Source: Cellulosimicrobium cellulans (lineage in GTDB: Bacteria; Actinomycetota; Actinomycetes; Actinomycetales; Cellulomonadaceae). Taken from it: DNA of 64,000 nucleotides. Shown one piece after another: positions 55,236 to 64,000 of this stretch. The stretch spans positions 434,001-498,000 of the forward strand of contig NZ_JAMXST010000004.1 in the NCBI RefSeq assembly GCF_024124905.1, written 5' to 3'. How positions within the stretch are numbered: position 1 is the stretch's first letter; each line of letters opens with the position of its first letter. The translations under genes and the position numbers were made by a program. The notes under the pieces were generated by a model. That model saw only the letters and a list, made by a program, of their open reading frames with translations, was not told where the DNA came from and ran no database searches.

Positions 55236-57067
55236 GCGCGACGGCCGGCTCCACCGACGGGCGCTGGCGGGGGCTCTGGCGCCGGGTCCGACGCCGCGCG
55301 CGCGCCACGGCCCGCCGCGTCGTGTGGCGCTGGCGCTCCTCGATGCAGCTCCGCGTCGTCACGTCCGCGCTCGTCGTGGGCGTCCTCACCGTCGGCGCGC
55401 TGGGCGCGTACCTCACCGACGCGATGCGCGACGGGCTCTACGAGCGGCGCGCGGACGAGGTCGACCTGGAGAGCGCGCAGTCGACGCAGCAGGCGCGCAA
55501 CACGCTCGACGCGTCGCCCGCGGCGAACGCGACCGAGGCGCAGTCGCTGCTGTTCGACCTGTTCTCGATGCTGCAGAGCACGGGCTCGTCGCGCGACGTC
55601 TTCCTGTGGCAGGCCGGCGGGTCGAGCACCGTCGGGTTCCTCGACCTGTCGACGAACCCGCAGCTCACCGACCTCGTCACGCCTGAGATGCGCGCGGCCA
55701 CGGTCTCCGCGGACGGCGAGCAGTACCTCCAGTCGGTCGCCATCCCGGTCGACCCGGCGGACCCGGACTCGCCGGTCGTGCCGGGCATCGTCGTCGGCTC
55801 GACGGTCGAGGTGCCCGTCGCCGGGACCTGGGAGCTCTACTACCTCTACGACCTGAGGGCGGACCAGGAGACGCTGCGCTTCCTGCAGTCGGTCCTGCTC
55901 GTCGGTGCGCTCGTGCTGCTCGCCCTGCTCGTCGGCATCACCGCGCTCGTCACGCGCCAGGCCGTCCTGCCCGTGCGGCAGGCGGCGACCGTCGCGGAGC
56001 GCCTCGCCGACGGTCGCCTCGACGAGCGGCTCCCGGTCAAGGGGCACGACGAGATGGCGTCGCTCGCGCACTCGTTCAACGAGATGGCGCAGGGGCTGCA
56101 GGAGCAGATCGGGCGCATGGAGGAGCTGTCGATGCTCCAGCGCCGGTTCGTCTCCGACGTCTCCCACGAGCTGCGGACGCCGCTCACGACGATCCGGATG
56201 GCGTCCGAGGTGCTGTACTCCTCGCGCGAGGACTTCGACCCCGTCTCGAGGCGCTCGACCGAGCTGCTGCAGGCCCAGCTCGACCGGTTCGAGGACCTCC
56301 TCGCGGACCTGCTCGAGATCAGCCGGTTCGACGCGGGCGCCGCGGTCCTGGACGCCGAGCGGCGCGACCTGCGCGACGTCGTCAACGCCGCCGTCGACCA
56401 CGCCGCCCCGCTCGCCGAGCGCAAGGGCGTGTGGCTGTCCGTCCACCTCGGGGACGAGCCGGTCACGGCCGACATCGACCCGCGTCGCGTCGAGCGCATC
56501 GTCCGCAACCTGGTCGTCAACGCGATCGAGCACGCCGAGGAGCGGCCCGTCGAGATCACGGTCGAGGGCGACGGGCACGCCGTCGCGATCGCGGTGCGCG
56601 ACCACGGCGTCGGCATGACCCCGGACGAGGTCCAGCACGTGTTCGACCGCTTCTGGCGCGCGGACCCGGCCCGCGCCCGCACGACCGGCGGGACGGGCCT
56701 CGGCCTCGCGATCTCGCTCGAGGACGCGCACCTGCACGGCGGCTGGCTCGAGGCGTGGGGTCGTCCCGGCCGCGGCGCGAGCTTCCGGCTCACGCTCCCT
56801 CGGCGCGCGGGCATCCGGCTCCAGTCCTCGCCGCTGCCGCTCGTCGCCGAGGCCGCCGTCGGCCGCGGTCTCCCCGCCGAGTGGAGCGCGACGACCCCGG
56901 TCGTCGAGGACGTCGAGGGGACGGCGGGTCCTGCCGACCTCCCGTCGGTCACGGGCGGCATCCCCGTCGTCCTGCCGCGCGACCACGCCGGGCACCCCGG
57001 CCGAGGGGCCGAGCCCGGGACCGGCGACGAGCACCTGATCGGCGACGACGTGCGGGAGGCGCGATGA
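55232..57067 (+). CDS. mtrB: Sensor histidine kinase MtrB
   Basis: Membrane kinase of 611 residues. Helix 1 at about residues 40-60, an extracytoplasmic sensor domain to ~residue 210, helix 2 (LLVGALVLLALLVGITALV), then HAMP (VAERLADGRLDERLPVKGHDEMASLAHSFNEM), phosphoacceptor His312 in SDVSHELRTPLTTIRM, and HATPase_c with NLVVNAIEHA, DHGVGM and GGTGLGLAIS. The last ~60 residues are a variable tail. GTG overlaps mtrA and the stop overlaps lpqB, so all three are coupled. Confidence 0.97.
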   Translation: MSATAGSTDGRWRGLWRRVRRRARATARRVVWRWRSSMQLRVVTSALVVGVLTVGALGAYLTDAMRDGLYERRADEVDLESAQSTQQARNTLDASPAANATEAQSLLFDLFSMLQSTGSSRDVFLWQAGGSSTVGFLDLSTNPQLTDLVTPEMRAATVSADGEQYLQSVAIPVDPADPDSPVVPGIVVGSTVEVPVAGTWELYYLYDLRADQETLRFLQSVLLVGALVLLALLVGITALVTRQAVLPVRQAATVAERLADGRLDERLPVKGHDEMASLAHSFNEMAQGLQEQIGRMEELSMLQRRFVSDVSHELRTPLTTIRMASEVLYSSREDFDPVSRRSTELLQAQLDRFEDLLADLLEISRFDAGAAVLDAERRDLRDVVNAAVDHAAPLAERKGVWLSVHLGDEPVTADIDPRRVERIVRNLVVNAIEHAEERPVEITVEGDGHAVAIAVRDHGVGMTPDEVQHVFDRFWRADPARARTTGGTGLGLAISLEDAHLHGGWLEAWGRPGRGASFRLTLPRRAGIRLQSSPLPLVAEAAVGRGLPAEWSATTPVVEDVEGTAGPADLPSVTGGIPVVLPRDHAGHPGRGAEPGTGDEHLIGDDVREAR

Positions 57068-58809
57068 CCACCACCGGGACCCTGCACGGTCGAACCCTGC
57101 GGCGGCGGGCCGGGCACGCGCTCGCCGCCGGGCTCGCGACGGCGCTGGTCGCCGCGCTCGGCGCGTGCGCCTCGATCCCGATCTCCGGGCCCGTCACGGA
57201 GGGGCAGGCCACCCCCGAGGACCCGGGCCAGCCGTTCGTGAGCGCCGCGGCCCCGATCCGGGACGCGTCGCCGACCCAGATCGTCCAGGGGTTCCTCGCG
57301 GCGCAGGCCCAGGGCGCGCGGAGCTCGTTCGACGTCGCCTCGGAGTTCCTCACGTCCGAGGTGCAGGAGGAGTGGTCGCCGCTCGCGCAGGTCGCGATCC
57401 TCGCGGGAGAGCCGGAGCTCGTCGTGGACGAGTCGACGCTCGAGGACGGGGTCACGACGGTCCGCACGACCGCGGAGCTCACCGGCACCGTCGACGAGCA
57501 CGGCGTCTACACCGAGCAGGCCCCCGGGCAGACGATCGAGATCTCCTACGGGCTCGTGCGCGACGACGACGACCAGTGGCGCATCGACGCCGTCGACGAC
57601 GGCCTGACGATCACCGAGGCAAACTTCGCGCAGACGTACAAGCAGGTCAACCTCTACTTCCCGACGGTCGACCGCGCCTACCTCGTGCCCGACGCGCGCT
57701 GGTTCCCGAGCCGCAACTGGCAGGCGCTCGCGGTGCGCGAGACGCTGAACGGTCCCTCGGAGTGGCTCGCGGGCTCCGTGGCGACCGTCGCCCCCGAGGG
57801 CACCGCGCTGAGCATCGACTCGGTCCCGCCGGGCGAGGGCGCCGTCATCGTGCCGCTCAACGAGCCCGTGACGGAGGCGCCGCCCGCCGACCGCGCCCTC
57901 CTCCTCGCCCAGCTCCAGGCGTCCCTCGGAGGACGCGTCGAGATCACGATCGGGGTGGGCGGGTCCACCCTTTCCGCGGACGAGGTCCCGACCATCGGCG
58001 TCGCGACCACGCCCGACGATCCCGTCGTCCTGTCCGGGGACCAGATCATGAGCCTCGAGGGGCGCACGACCAAGGCGGTCGCGTCCGCCGCGCCGCTCAC
58101 CGGGCTCCAGCCCACGGCCCTCGCCTTCCGCGGACGGTCCTCCGACGCGACGTACGTGGTCCGCGACGGGGGCGGCCGCATCGTCACGGCGCCCACCGCG
58201 GAGTCCGGGCCGACGACGCTGCTCACGGGGTCGAACCTCCTCGCGCCGACGATCGACCGCTTCCAGTACCTGTGGAGCGGGCCGCAGGTGCAGGCGGGCA
58301 CGCTCCAGGTCGTCGACCTCCGCGGGGCGGGGTCCGACGCGGCGGTCTCCACGGTCGCGGCCCCCTGGCTCGAGGGCCGCACGATCATGTCGGTGCGCGT
58401 GGCGCCGGACGGCGCGCGGGTCGCCGTCGTGAGCGACGCCGGGAGCGGGGCGCAGATCCAGGTCGCCGGCATCGTCCGCGACGAGGCAGGTCGCCCGACC
58501 CAGCTCTCGGAGCCGGTCCGCGTGGGGCAACCGGTGGTCGCCGCCACCCAGGTCACGTGGGTGGACCGGGCCCTGCTGGGGGTGCTCGGCCGCACCGTCG
58601 GGACGGCGGACCCCGTCGTGCAGCGCGTCCCCGTCGGTGGGCCGACGATGGCCTCGTCGCCGGTCGAGGACGCCGTGTCCCTCGCCTCGGCGACGGGCAT
58701 CGCCACGACCCTCGTCGGGACCAGCGACAGCAGCCTCTACGCGGCGGGCACCTCGACGCTCTGGACGAAGGTCGCGACCGAGGTGCGCCTGCCCACCTAC
58801 CCCGGCTGA
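57064..58809 (+). CDS. lpqB: Lipoprotein LpqB
   Basis: Lipoprotein of 581 residues that modulates MtrB at the outer membrane face. Signal peptide with lipobox LGAC and Cys35; CASIPISGPVTEG is the typical mature start. A GerMN-like domain lies around residues 190-320 (VNLYFPTVDRAYLVPDARWF, VRETLNGPSEWLAG) and the rest is the LpqB beta-propeller (LRGAGSDAAVSTVAAPWLEGRTIMSVRVAPDGARVAVVS). ATG overlaps the mtrB stop (ATGA). A 150-base gap separates it from comF. Confidence 0.96.
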   Translation: MTTTGTLHGRTLRRRAGHALAAGLATALVAALGACASIPISGPVTEGQATPEDPGQPFVSAAAPIRDASPTQIVQGFLAAQAQGARSSFDVASEFLTSEVQEEWSPLAQVAILAGEPELVVDESTLEDGVTTVRTTAELTGTVDEHGVYTEQAPGQTIEISYGLVRDDDDQWRIDAVDDGLTITEANFAQTYKQVNLYFPTVDRAYLVPDARWFPSRNWQALAVRETLNGPSEWLAGSVATVAPEGTALSIDSVPPGEGAVIVPLNEPVTEAPPADRALLLAQLQASLGGRVEITIGVGGSTLSADEVPTIGVATTPDDPVVLSGDQIMSLEGRTTKAVASAAPLTGLQPTALAFRGRSSDATYVVRDGGGRIVTAPTAESGPTTLLTGSNLLAPTIDRFQYLWSGPQVQAGTLQVVDLRGAGSDAAVSTVAAPWLEGRTIMSVRVAPDGARVAVVSDAGSGAQIQVAGIVRDEAGRPTQLSEPVRVGQPVVAATQVTWVDRALLGVLGRTVGTADPVVQRVPVGGPTMASSPVEDAVSLASATGIATTLVGTSDSSLYAAGTSTLWTKVATEVRLPTYPG

Positions 58810-58948
58810 CCGGGGCCTCGGCTCGCCCTCGTCGGGGCCCGACCACAGGCCCTGGCCCCAGGACCCGACGCCGGGCGCCGGTCCGGGGCGCGGGCCGTCG
58901 TCGTCCACAGGGCTCGCCGCCGCACCCGCGCGCAGGCCGCGCCCCGGG

Positions 58949-58954
58949 CATGCT
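58949..58954 (+). promoter_or_regulatory. Possible -10 box of comF, leaderless
   Basis: CATGCT (one mismatch to TANNNT), six bases, then GTG at 58961; no ribosome site. Confidence 0.4.
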
Positions 58955-58960
58955 CGTCCG

Positions 58961-59809
58961 GTGCTCCTCCGTGCTCTCGACGACGTCACGCGCCTCGTGC
59001 TGCCGGTCGCGTGCCCGGGGTGCGACCGTCCCGACGTGCGGTGGTGCCGCGACTGCCTCGCGCCGCTGGGCGCACCGCTGCGGCGCCGCGAGCAGGCGGC
59101 TCCCCGCCTCGACCGGCTCGACGGCGTCGCGCCCCTTCCTGTCTGGGCCCCGGCGCACTACGCCGGCCCGGTGCGCGGCGTGGTCGTCGCCTGGAAGGAC
59201 CGCGGGCGGGCCGACCTCGACCGCCCGCTGGGAGCCGTCGCCGGACGGGCGGGTGCCGACCTGGGCCAGGCCCTCGGCGCCCGTCCCGGCGCCCCGGCGG
59301 GGCCGGTCCTCGTCGTGCCCGCGCCGACGTCCGCCGCCGCGCGCCGGGCCCGCGGGCGCGACCCCGTCGTCGTGCTCGCGCGGGCGGTCGCCGCGGGTCT
59401 CGCCACCGCGGGGACGCCGGCGCGGGCCGTGCCCCTGCTGACCCAGCGGGGACTGGTCCGCGACCAGGTCGGGCTCGGCGCGCGGGCGCGCGGTGCCCGC
59501 CTCGGGGCGGTCGGCCTCGCGGCGGGACCCGTGACCGGGCGCCGGGCGCGGGCGGTCGTCCAGGAGCGGTTCGCGTGCCTCCTCGTCGACGACGTCCTCA
59601 CCACCGGGGCCACCCTCGCCGCGTGCGAGACCGCCCTCTCCCGCGCCGGGATGCCCGTGCTGGGAGCCTTCGTGCTGGCCGCGACGCCCGCGCCGTCGAC
59701 GCGTCGCCGGGCGTCGGGGGAGGCGGGTGGCGCCCGTCGGACGGGCGGGGCCGAAGGTCCTCCGGTTCACCTCCCGTTGGTGCTGCCGACACCCCGGGGC
59801 GCGGGTTAG
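58961..59809 (+). CDS. comF: ComF family phosphoribosyltransferase-like protein
   Basis: A 282-residue protein related to ComFC/GntX, implicated in DNA uptake in competent bacteria and of unclear role in actinobacteria. The N-terminal zinc knuckles are Cys18/Cys21 and Cys29/Cys32; YAGPVRGVVVAWKDRGR and the PRPP-binding loop LLVDDVLTTGATLAAC are typical. The C-terminal ~40 residues (after APSTRRR) are an unconserved tail. The order lpqB-comF-hpf-secA is the same as in mycobacteria (Rv3242c). Its end contains the promoter of hpf. Confidence 0.92.
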   Translation: MLLRALDDVTRLVLPVACPGCDRPDVRWCRDCLAPLGAPLRRREQAAPRLDRLDGVAPLPVWAPAHYAGPVRGVVVAWKDRGRADLDRPLGAVAGRAGADLGQALGARPGAPAGPVLVVPAPTSAAARRARGRDPVVVLARAVAAGLATAGTPARAVPLLTQRGLVRDQVGLGARARGARLGAVGLAAGPVTGRRARAVVQERFACLLVDDVLTTGATLAACETALSRAGMPVLGAFVLAATPAPSTRRRASGEAGGARRTGGAEGPPVHLPLVLPTPRGAG

Positions 59810-59812
59810 TCT
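59807..59812 (+). promoter_or_regulatory. Possible -10 box of hpf
   Basis: TAGTCT overlaps the comF stop and would give an hpf leader of about 185 bases. Confidence 0.42.
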
Positions 59813-59814
59813 GA

Positions 59815-60003
59815 GGGCCAGTCGCCGCGGACGACGGAGGTGCAGGGCACGTCCGACGCCGCGCGAGCGTACCGAGCGCGCGGCCTCGCGCCGCAAGGAG
59901 GTGGTAGCCCACCGCACCCGGGAACGGGTGCTCCTACCGAATCCGAACGAGGCGCTCGGACGCATCGAGCCGGGCGCCGCACAAGATCCTCGCGGAGGCT
60001 CAC
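59815..60003 (+). promoter_or_regulatory. Long structured leader of hpf
   Basis: Three neighbouring stems can be drawn: eight perfect pairs 59858-59865/59877-59884; a nested pair of stems 59903-59907/59934-59938 enclosing GCACCCG-GGAA-CGGGTGC (59914-59931, seven pairs closed by a GNRA-type GGAA tetraloop); and 59942-59946/59956-59960. A strong Shine-Dalgarno-like AAGGAGGTGG (59895-59904) touches the second structure but serves no plausible start. The real hpf site is GGAGG at 59994-59998. Confidence 0.45.
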
Positions 60004-60657
60004 ATGGAGATCGTCGTCGTCGGCAGGCACACGGAAGTGGCAGACCGCTTCCGCCGGCACGTGGAGGACAAGCTCGCCAAGGTCCAGCAGCTCGCGCCGA
60101 CGGCGCAGCGCGTGGACGTCGAGGTCACCCACGAGAACAACCCGAGGCTCTCCGGAGTTCGCGAACGCGTCGAGCTGACCGTGCGCGCCAAGGGACCCGT
60201 CGTCCGTGCCGAGGCTGCGGCGGACGACCGGTTCGGCGCCCTCGACCTCGCGATGGACAAGCTCGCCGAGCGCCTGCGCCGTGCCCGCGACCGTCGCAAG
60301 GACCACCGCAACCACACCGTCGTGCCGCCCGTCGACGTGCGCCCCTACGACCCGGCCACGCACGCCGCACCCCCGCCGCCGGCGCCGACCGCGCCCACCG
60401 CGCCCGGGGAGGCCGTCGAGACCACCCTCGGCGACTCGCCCGTCGTCATCCGGCAGAAGCTGCACTCCGCGGAACCCATGACCGTGGACGACGCGCTGTA
60501 CGAGATGGAGATGGTCGGCCACGACTTCTTCCTCTTCGTCGACGTCGAGACCTCGCGCCCGTCCGTCGCCTACCGGCGCCGCGGCTGGACGTACGGGGTC
60601 GTCGCGCTCGACACGTCCTGCGACTGCGCCGACGCCGCGGTCGAGAAGACCGCCTGA
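60004..60657 (+). CDS. hpf: Ribosome hibernation-promoting factor, long form
   Basis: A 217-residue long HPF that dimerises ribosomes into inactive 100S particles in stationary phase or stress. Residues 1-100 are the S30AE/YfiA domain (MEIVVVGRHTEVADRFRRHVEDKLAKVQQL, AADDRFGALDLAMDKLAERLRR); a Pro/Ala linker follows; the C-terminal dimerisation domain is VVIRQKLHSAEPMTVDDALYEMEMVGHDFFLFVDVETSRPSVAYRRRGWTYG-like and complete. A 16-pair terminator follows nine bases after the stop. The long leader suggests post-transcriptional control. Confidence 0.96.
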   Translation: MEIVVVGRHTEVADRFRRHVEDKLAKVQQLAPTAQRVDVEVTHENNPRLSGVRERVELTVRAKGPVVRAEAAADDRFGALDLAMDKLAERLRRARDRRKDHRNHTVVPPVDVRPYDPATHAAPPPPAPTAPTAPGEAVETTLGDSPVVIRQKLHSAEPMTVDDALYEMEMVGHDFFLFVDVETSRPSVAYRRRGWTYGVVALDTSCDCADAAVEKTA

Positions 60658-60664
60658 CCCTCGC

Positions 60665-60701
60665 CGACGCGCCCGGACCCTCCTCGGGTCCGGGCGCGTC
60701 G
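60665..60701 (+). terminator. Terminator after hpf
   Basis: Perfect 16-pair stem (60665-60680 with 60686-60701) and five-base loop TCCTC, eight bases after the hpf stop. No T-run. Confidence 0.72.
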
Positions 60702-60867
60702 CGCTGCCAGCCCGTCCCGTCCGCCGTCTCCGTCCCGCCACGACCGGGCCCTCCGGGGTGGCCGAGCAGGTGGTCGTGGTGCGTCCGGTGACCGGGACGC
60801 GCCAGGATCGCCTGTTCGGCACGGGGCGGGTGTGGGTGGGGTTCGGCAGGATCGGGGGGTGGTCGTC

Positions 60868-62121
60868 ATGCCGTCGAGGTCCGAGTCGATGTCCCTGTCC
60901 CAGGCACGCCGTGTCGCGCTCGCCGCCCAGGGCCTGCACCGGGAGCGTCCGTACGACGGGACCGTCGGGCGGGCGCCGACGATGCGGCAGGTCCAGGGCG
61001 TGATCGACCGCCTCGGGCTGCTGCAGATCGACTCGGTGAACGTGCTCGCGCGGGCGCACCTCATGCCGCTGTACGCGCGCCTCGGCCCGTACGACACGGC
61101 GCTGCTGGACCGCGCGGCGGGTCGCGCCCCGCGACGGCTCGTGGAGACGTGGGCGCACATGGCGTCGTACGTCCCGCCGAGCACGTGGCCGCTGCTGGAG
61201 TGGCGCCGCCGTCGGTACCGGACCGAGGCGTGGGGGACGATCAGCGCGGTGGAGATGAGCCACTCCGAGGCGGTGGTCGACGTGCGTCGCCTCGTCACGG
61301 AGCGCGGCCCGATCACGGCGAGCGAGGTGCACGAGATCCTGGAGGCCGAGGGCCGGGCGCACCCGCGCGACCGCTCGCAGTGGGGCTGGAACTGGACGGT
61401 CGCCAAGCGTGCGCTCGAGTTCCTCTTCTTCACGGGCGAGATCACCTCGGCGCGTCGCAACGGCGCCTTCGAGCGCTGCTACGACCTCACGGAGCGCGTG
61501 CTCCCGCCGGAGGCCCTCGCGGCCCCGCCCGTCGCGGACGCGGACGCCGTGCGCGCCCTGCTCGAGATCGGGGCCCGCGCGCACGGGGTGGGGACGTTGC
61601 GCTGCTTCAAGGACTACTTCCGGCTCCGGGGGCCCGCGGTGCGCACCGCGTTCGACGAGCTCGTCGAGGCCGGGACCCTGCGGCCCGTGACGGTGCGGGG
61701 CTGGGACGAGCCGACGTACCTGCACGCGGACGCCGCGCTCCCGCGTCGCGCGACGGCGACGACGCTGCTCAACCCGTTCGACCCGCTCGTGTTCGAGCGC
61801 ACGCGGCTCGAGCGGCTGTTCGACGTGCACTACCGGATCGAGATCTACGTGCCGGCACCGAAGCGGGTCCACGGCTACTACGTCCTGCCGTTCCTCGAGG
61901 GCGAGGACCTCACCGCGCGGGTCGACCTCAAGGCCGACCGGCGGGCGGGCGTCCTGCGGGTGCTGTCGGCGCACCGCGAGCAGTCGGCGGGGGAGCAGAC
62001 GGCGGCCCGCCTCGCGGCCGAGCTCCGCGTGCTCGGAGGGTGGCTGGGCGTGCCCGAGGTCGACGTCGCGCCGTCGGGCGACCTCGCGCCGGCGCTCGCG
62101 GCCGAGGTGGCGGGCGCCTGA
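60868..62121 (+). CDS. YcaQ/AlkX-like winged-helix DNA glycosylase
   Basis: A 417-residue protein of the HTH_42 superfamily, YcaQ branch. YcaQ (AlkX) of E. coli unhooks interstrand crosslinks and excises N-alkylated bases. The catalytic QxD is seen in LGLLQIDSVNVLARAHLMPLYARLG (Gln53, Asp55). Further family blocks are VETWAHMASYVPPSTWPLLEWRR, WNWTVAKRALEFLFFTGEI and LLNPFDPLVFERTRLERLFDVHYRIEIYVPAPKRVHGYYVLPFL. ATG 60868 has GGGGG seven bases upstream; ATG 60889 with GAGGT is the alternative. It stands alone between two terminator/promoter regions. Confidence 0.9.
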   Translation: MPSRSESMSLSQARRVALAAQGLHRERPYDGTVGRAPTMRQVQGVIDRLGLLQIDSVNVLARAHLMPLYARLGPYDTALLDRAAGRAPRRLVETWAHMASYVPPSTWPLLEWRRRRYRTEAWGTISAVEMSHSEAVVDVRRLVTERGPITASEVHEILEAEGRAHPRDRSQWGWNWTVAKRALEFLFFTGEITSARRNGAFERCYDLTERVLPPEALAAPPVADADAVRALLEIGARAHGVGTLRCFKDYFRLRGPAVRTAFDELVEAGTLRPVTVRGWDEPTYLHADAALPRRATATTLLNPFDPLVFERTRLERLFDVHYRIEIYVPAPKRVHGYYVLPFLEGEDLTARVDLKADRRAGVLRVLSAHREQSAGEQTAARLAAELRVLGGWLGVPEVDVAPSGDLAPALAAEVAGA

Positions 62122-62361
62122 CGGGCCGACCGCCGTCGGTGGGCGGGCCTGCCGGAGGGACCCGTGCCGTCGTAGGCTGGCGCGCGTCTCGCCGGCGAGG
62201 TTCGTCGTCGGCGAAACCCGGGCGGGTCCGACGTCGCTCCGACTCGCCTACGATGTTGTGTGACGTTGCCGACGTCCGCTGCCGTGCGCGCCCGCGCGGG
62301 AGAGCGTCGGCGCTGCTCCCGGACCACCCGGCCCGGGCACCGATCGATACGGGAGTCCTGC
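62122..62361 (+). promoter_or_regulatory. Upstream region of secA
   Basis: 240 bases without a gene. TACGAT (62249-62254) is the best -10 box, placing transcription start near 62261 and a leader of about 100 bases. GGGAG (62351-62355) is the secA ribosome site. No good -35 partner is seen. Confidence 0.5.

Positions 62362-64000
<1,639 letters not shown>

Noticed and set aside
59895-60003. Small upstream gene in the hpf leader starting after AAGGAGGTGG
   Set aside because: The candidate GTG frame overlaps the ribosome-site-like element itself and runs on into hpf out of frame with Arg-rich shadow sequence.

Overview
The window is very GC-rich chromosomal DNA from a Gram-positive actinobacterium. 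Gene content (whiB2-type regulator, DUF3499, DUF5719, TIGR03089, mtrA-mtrB-lpqB, SecA) and gene order point to Micrococcales; the Cellulomonas/Cellulosimicrobium/Promicromonosporaceae neighbourhood is my best guess from overall character, not from a search. I saw no rRNA, tRNA, CRISPR array, insertion sequence or prophage gene.

Bases 1 to about 26 kb are a cell-surface polysaccharide locus. It holds acyltransferases, a nucleotide-sugar dehydrogenase, seven glycosyltransferases (GT2 and GT4), UDP-galactopyranose mutase, a Wzm/Wzt-type ABC exporter, GtrA with a polyprenyl-phosphate glycosyltransferase, several large membrane proteins (DUF6541, DUF2142 and one unassigned), an SDR epimerase and all four dTDP-L-rhamnose genes (rmlB, rmlC, rmlD, rmlA on alternating strands). 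A galactofuranose- and rhamnose-containing wall glycopolymer, made on a polyprenyl carrier and exported by Wzm/Wzt, is the simplest reading. The first gene, an OafA-like acyltransferase, enters from the left edge and carries an apparent single-base frameshift near base 860.

From about 26.3 to 34.8 kb lies the actinobacterial block around whiB2: TIGR03089 protein, WhiB, a giant GT2/membrane protein, DUF5719, a zincin-like protein, DUF3499, phosphomannomutase (manB) and a Trm112-like protein. A near-perfect hairpin ends it. A leftward glycine-betaine ABC operon (opuAA-opuAB-opuAC) follows, then ahcY (40.4 kb) after a 580-base intergenic region with several dyads and repeats.

From 40.4 to 54.3 kb are membrane and envelope functions: a NarL-type two-component system, a second acyltransferase, RDD and SpoIIM-family proteins, an AlkZ-like winged-helix protein with a previously easy-to-miss 40-residue membrane protein in front of it, and a tightly overlapping operon of GDPD-membrane protein, DUF4129, DUF4350, MoxR ATPase and DUF58. 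From 54.5 kb to the right edge runs the conserved mtrA-mtrB-lpqB-comF-hpf-(ycaQ-like)-secA order; secA is cut by the window end.

Many genes start 6 to 8 bases after a TANNNT-like -10 box with no Shine-Dalgarno sequence, so leaderless transcription appears common here. I found no clearly new multigene system. The most unusual signals are the structured hpf leader, the small membrane gene, the paired AlkZ/YcaQ-superfamily genes and the frameshifted acyltransferase.
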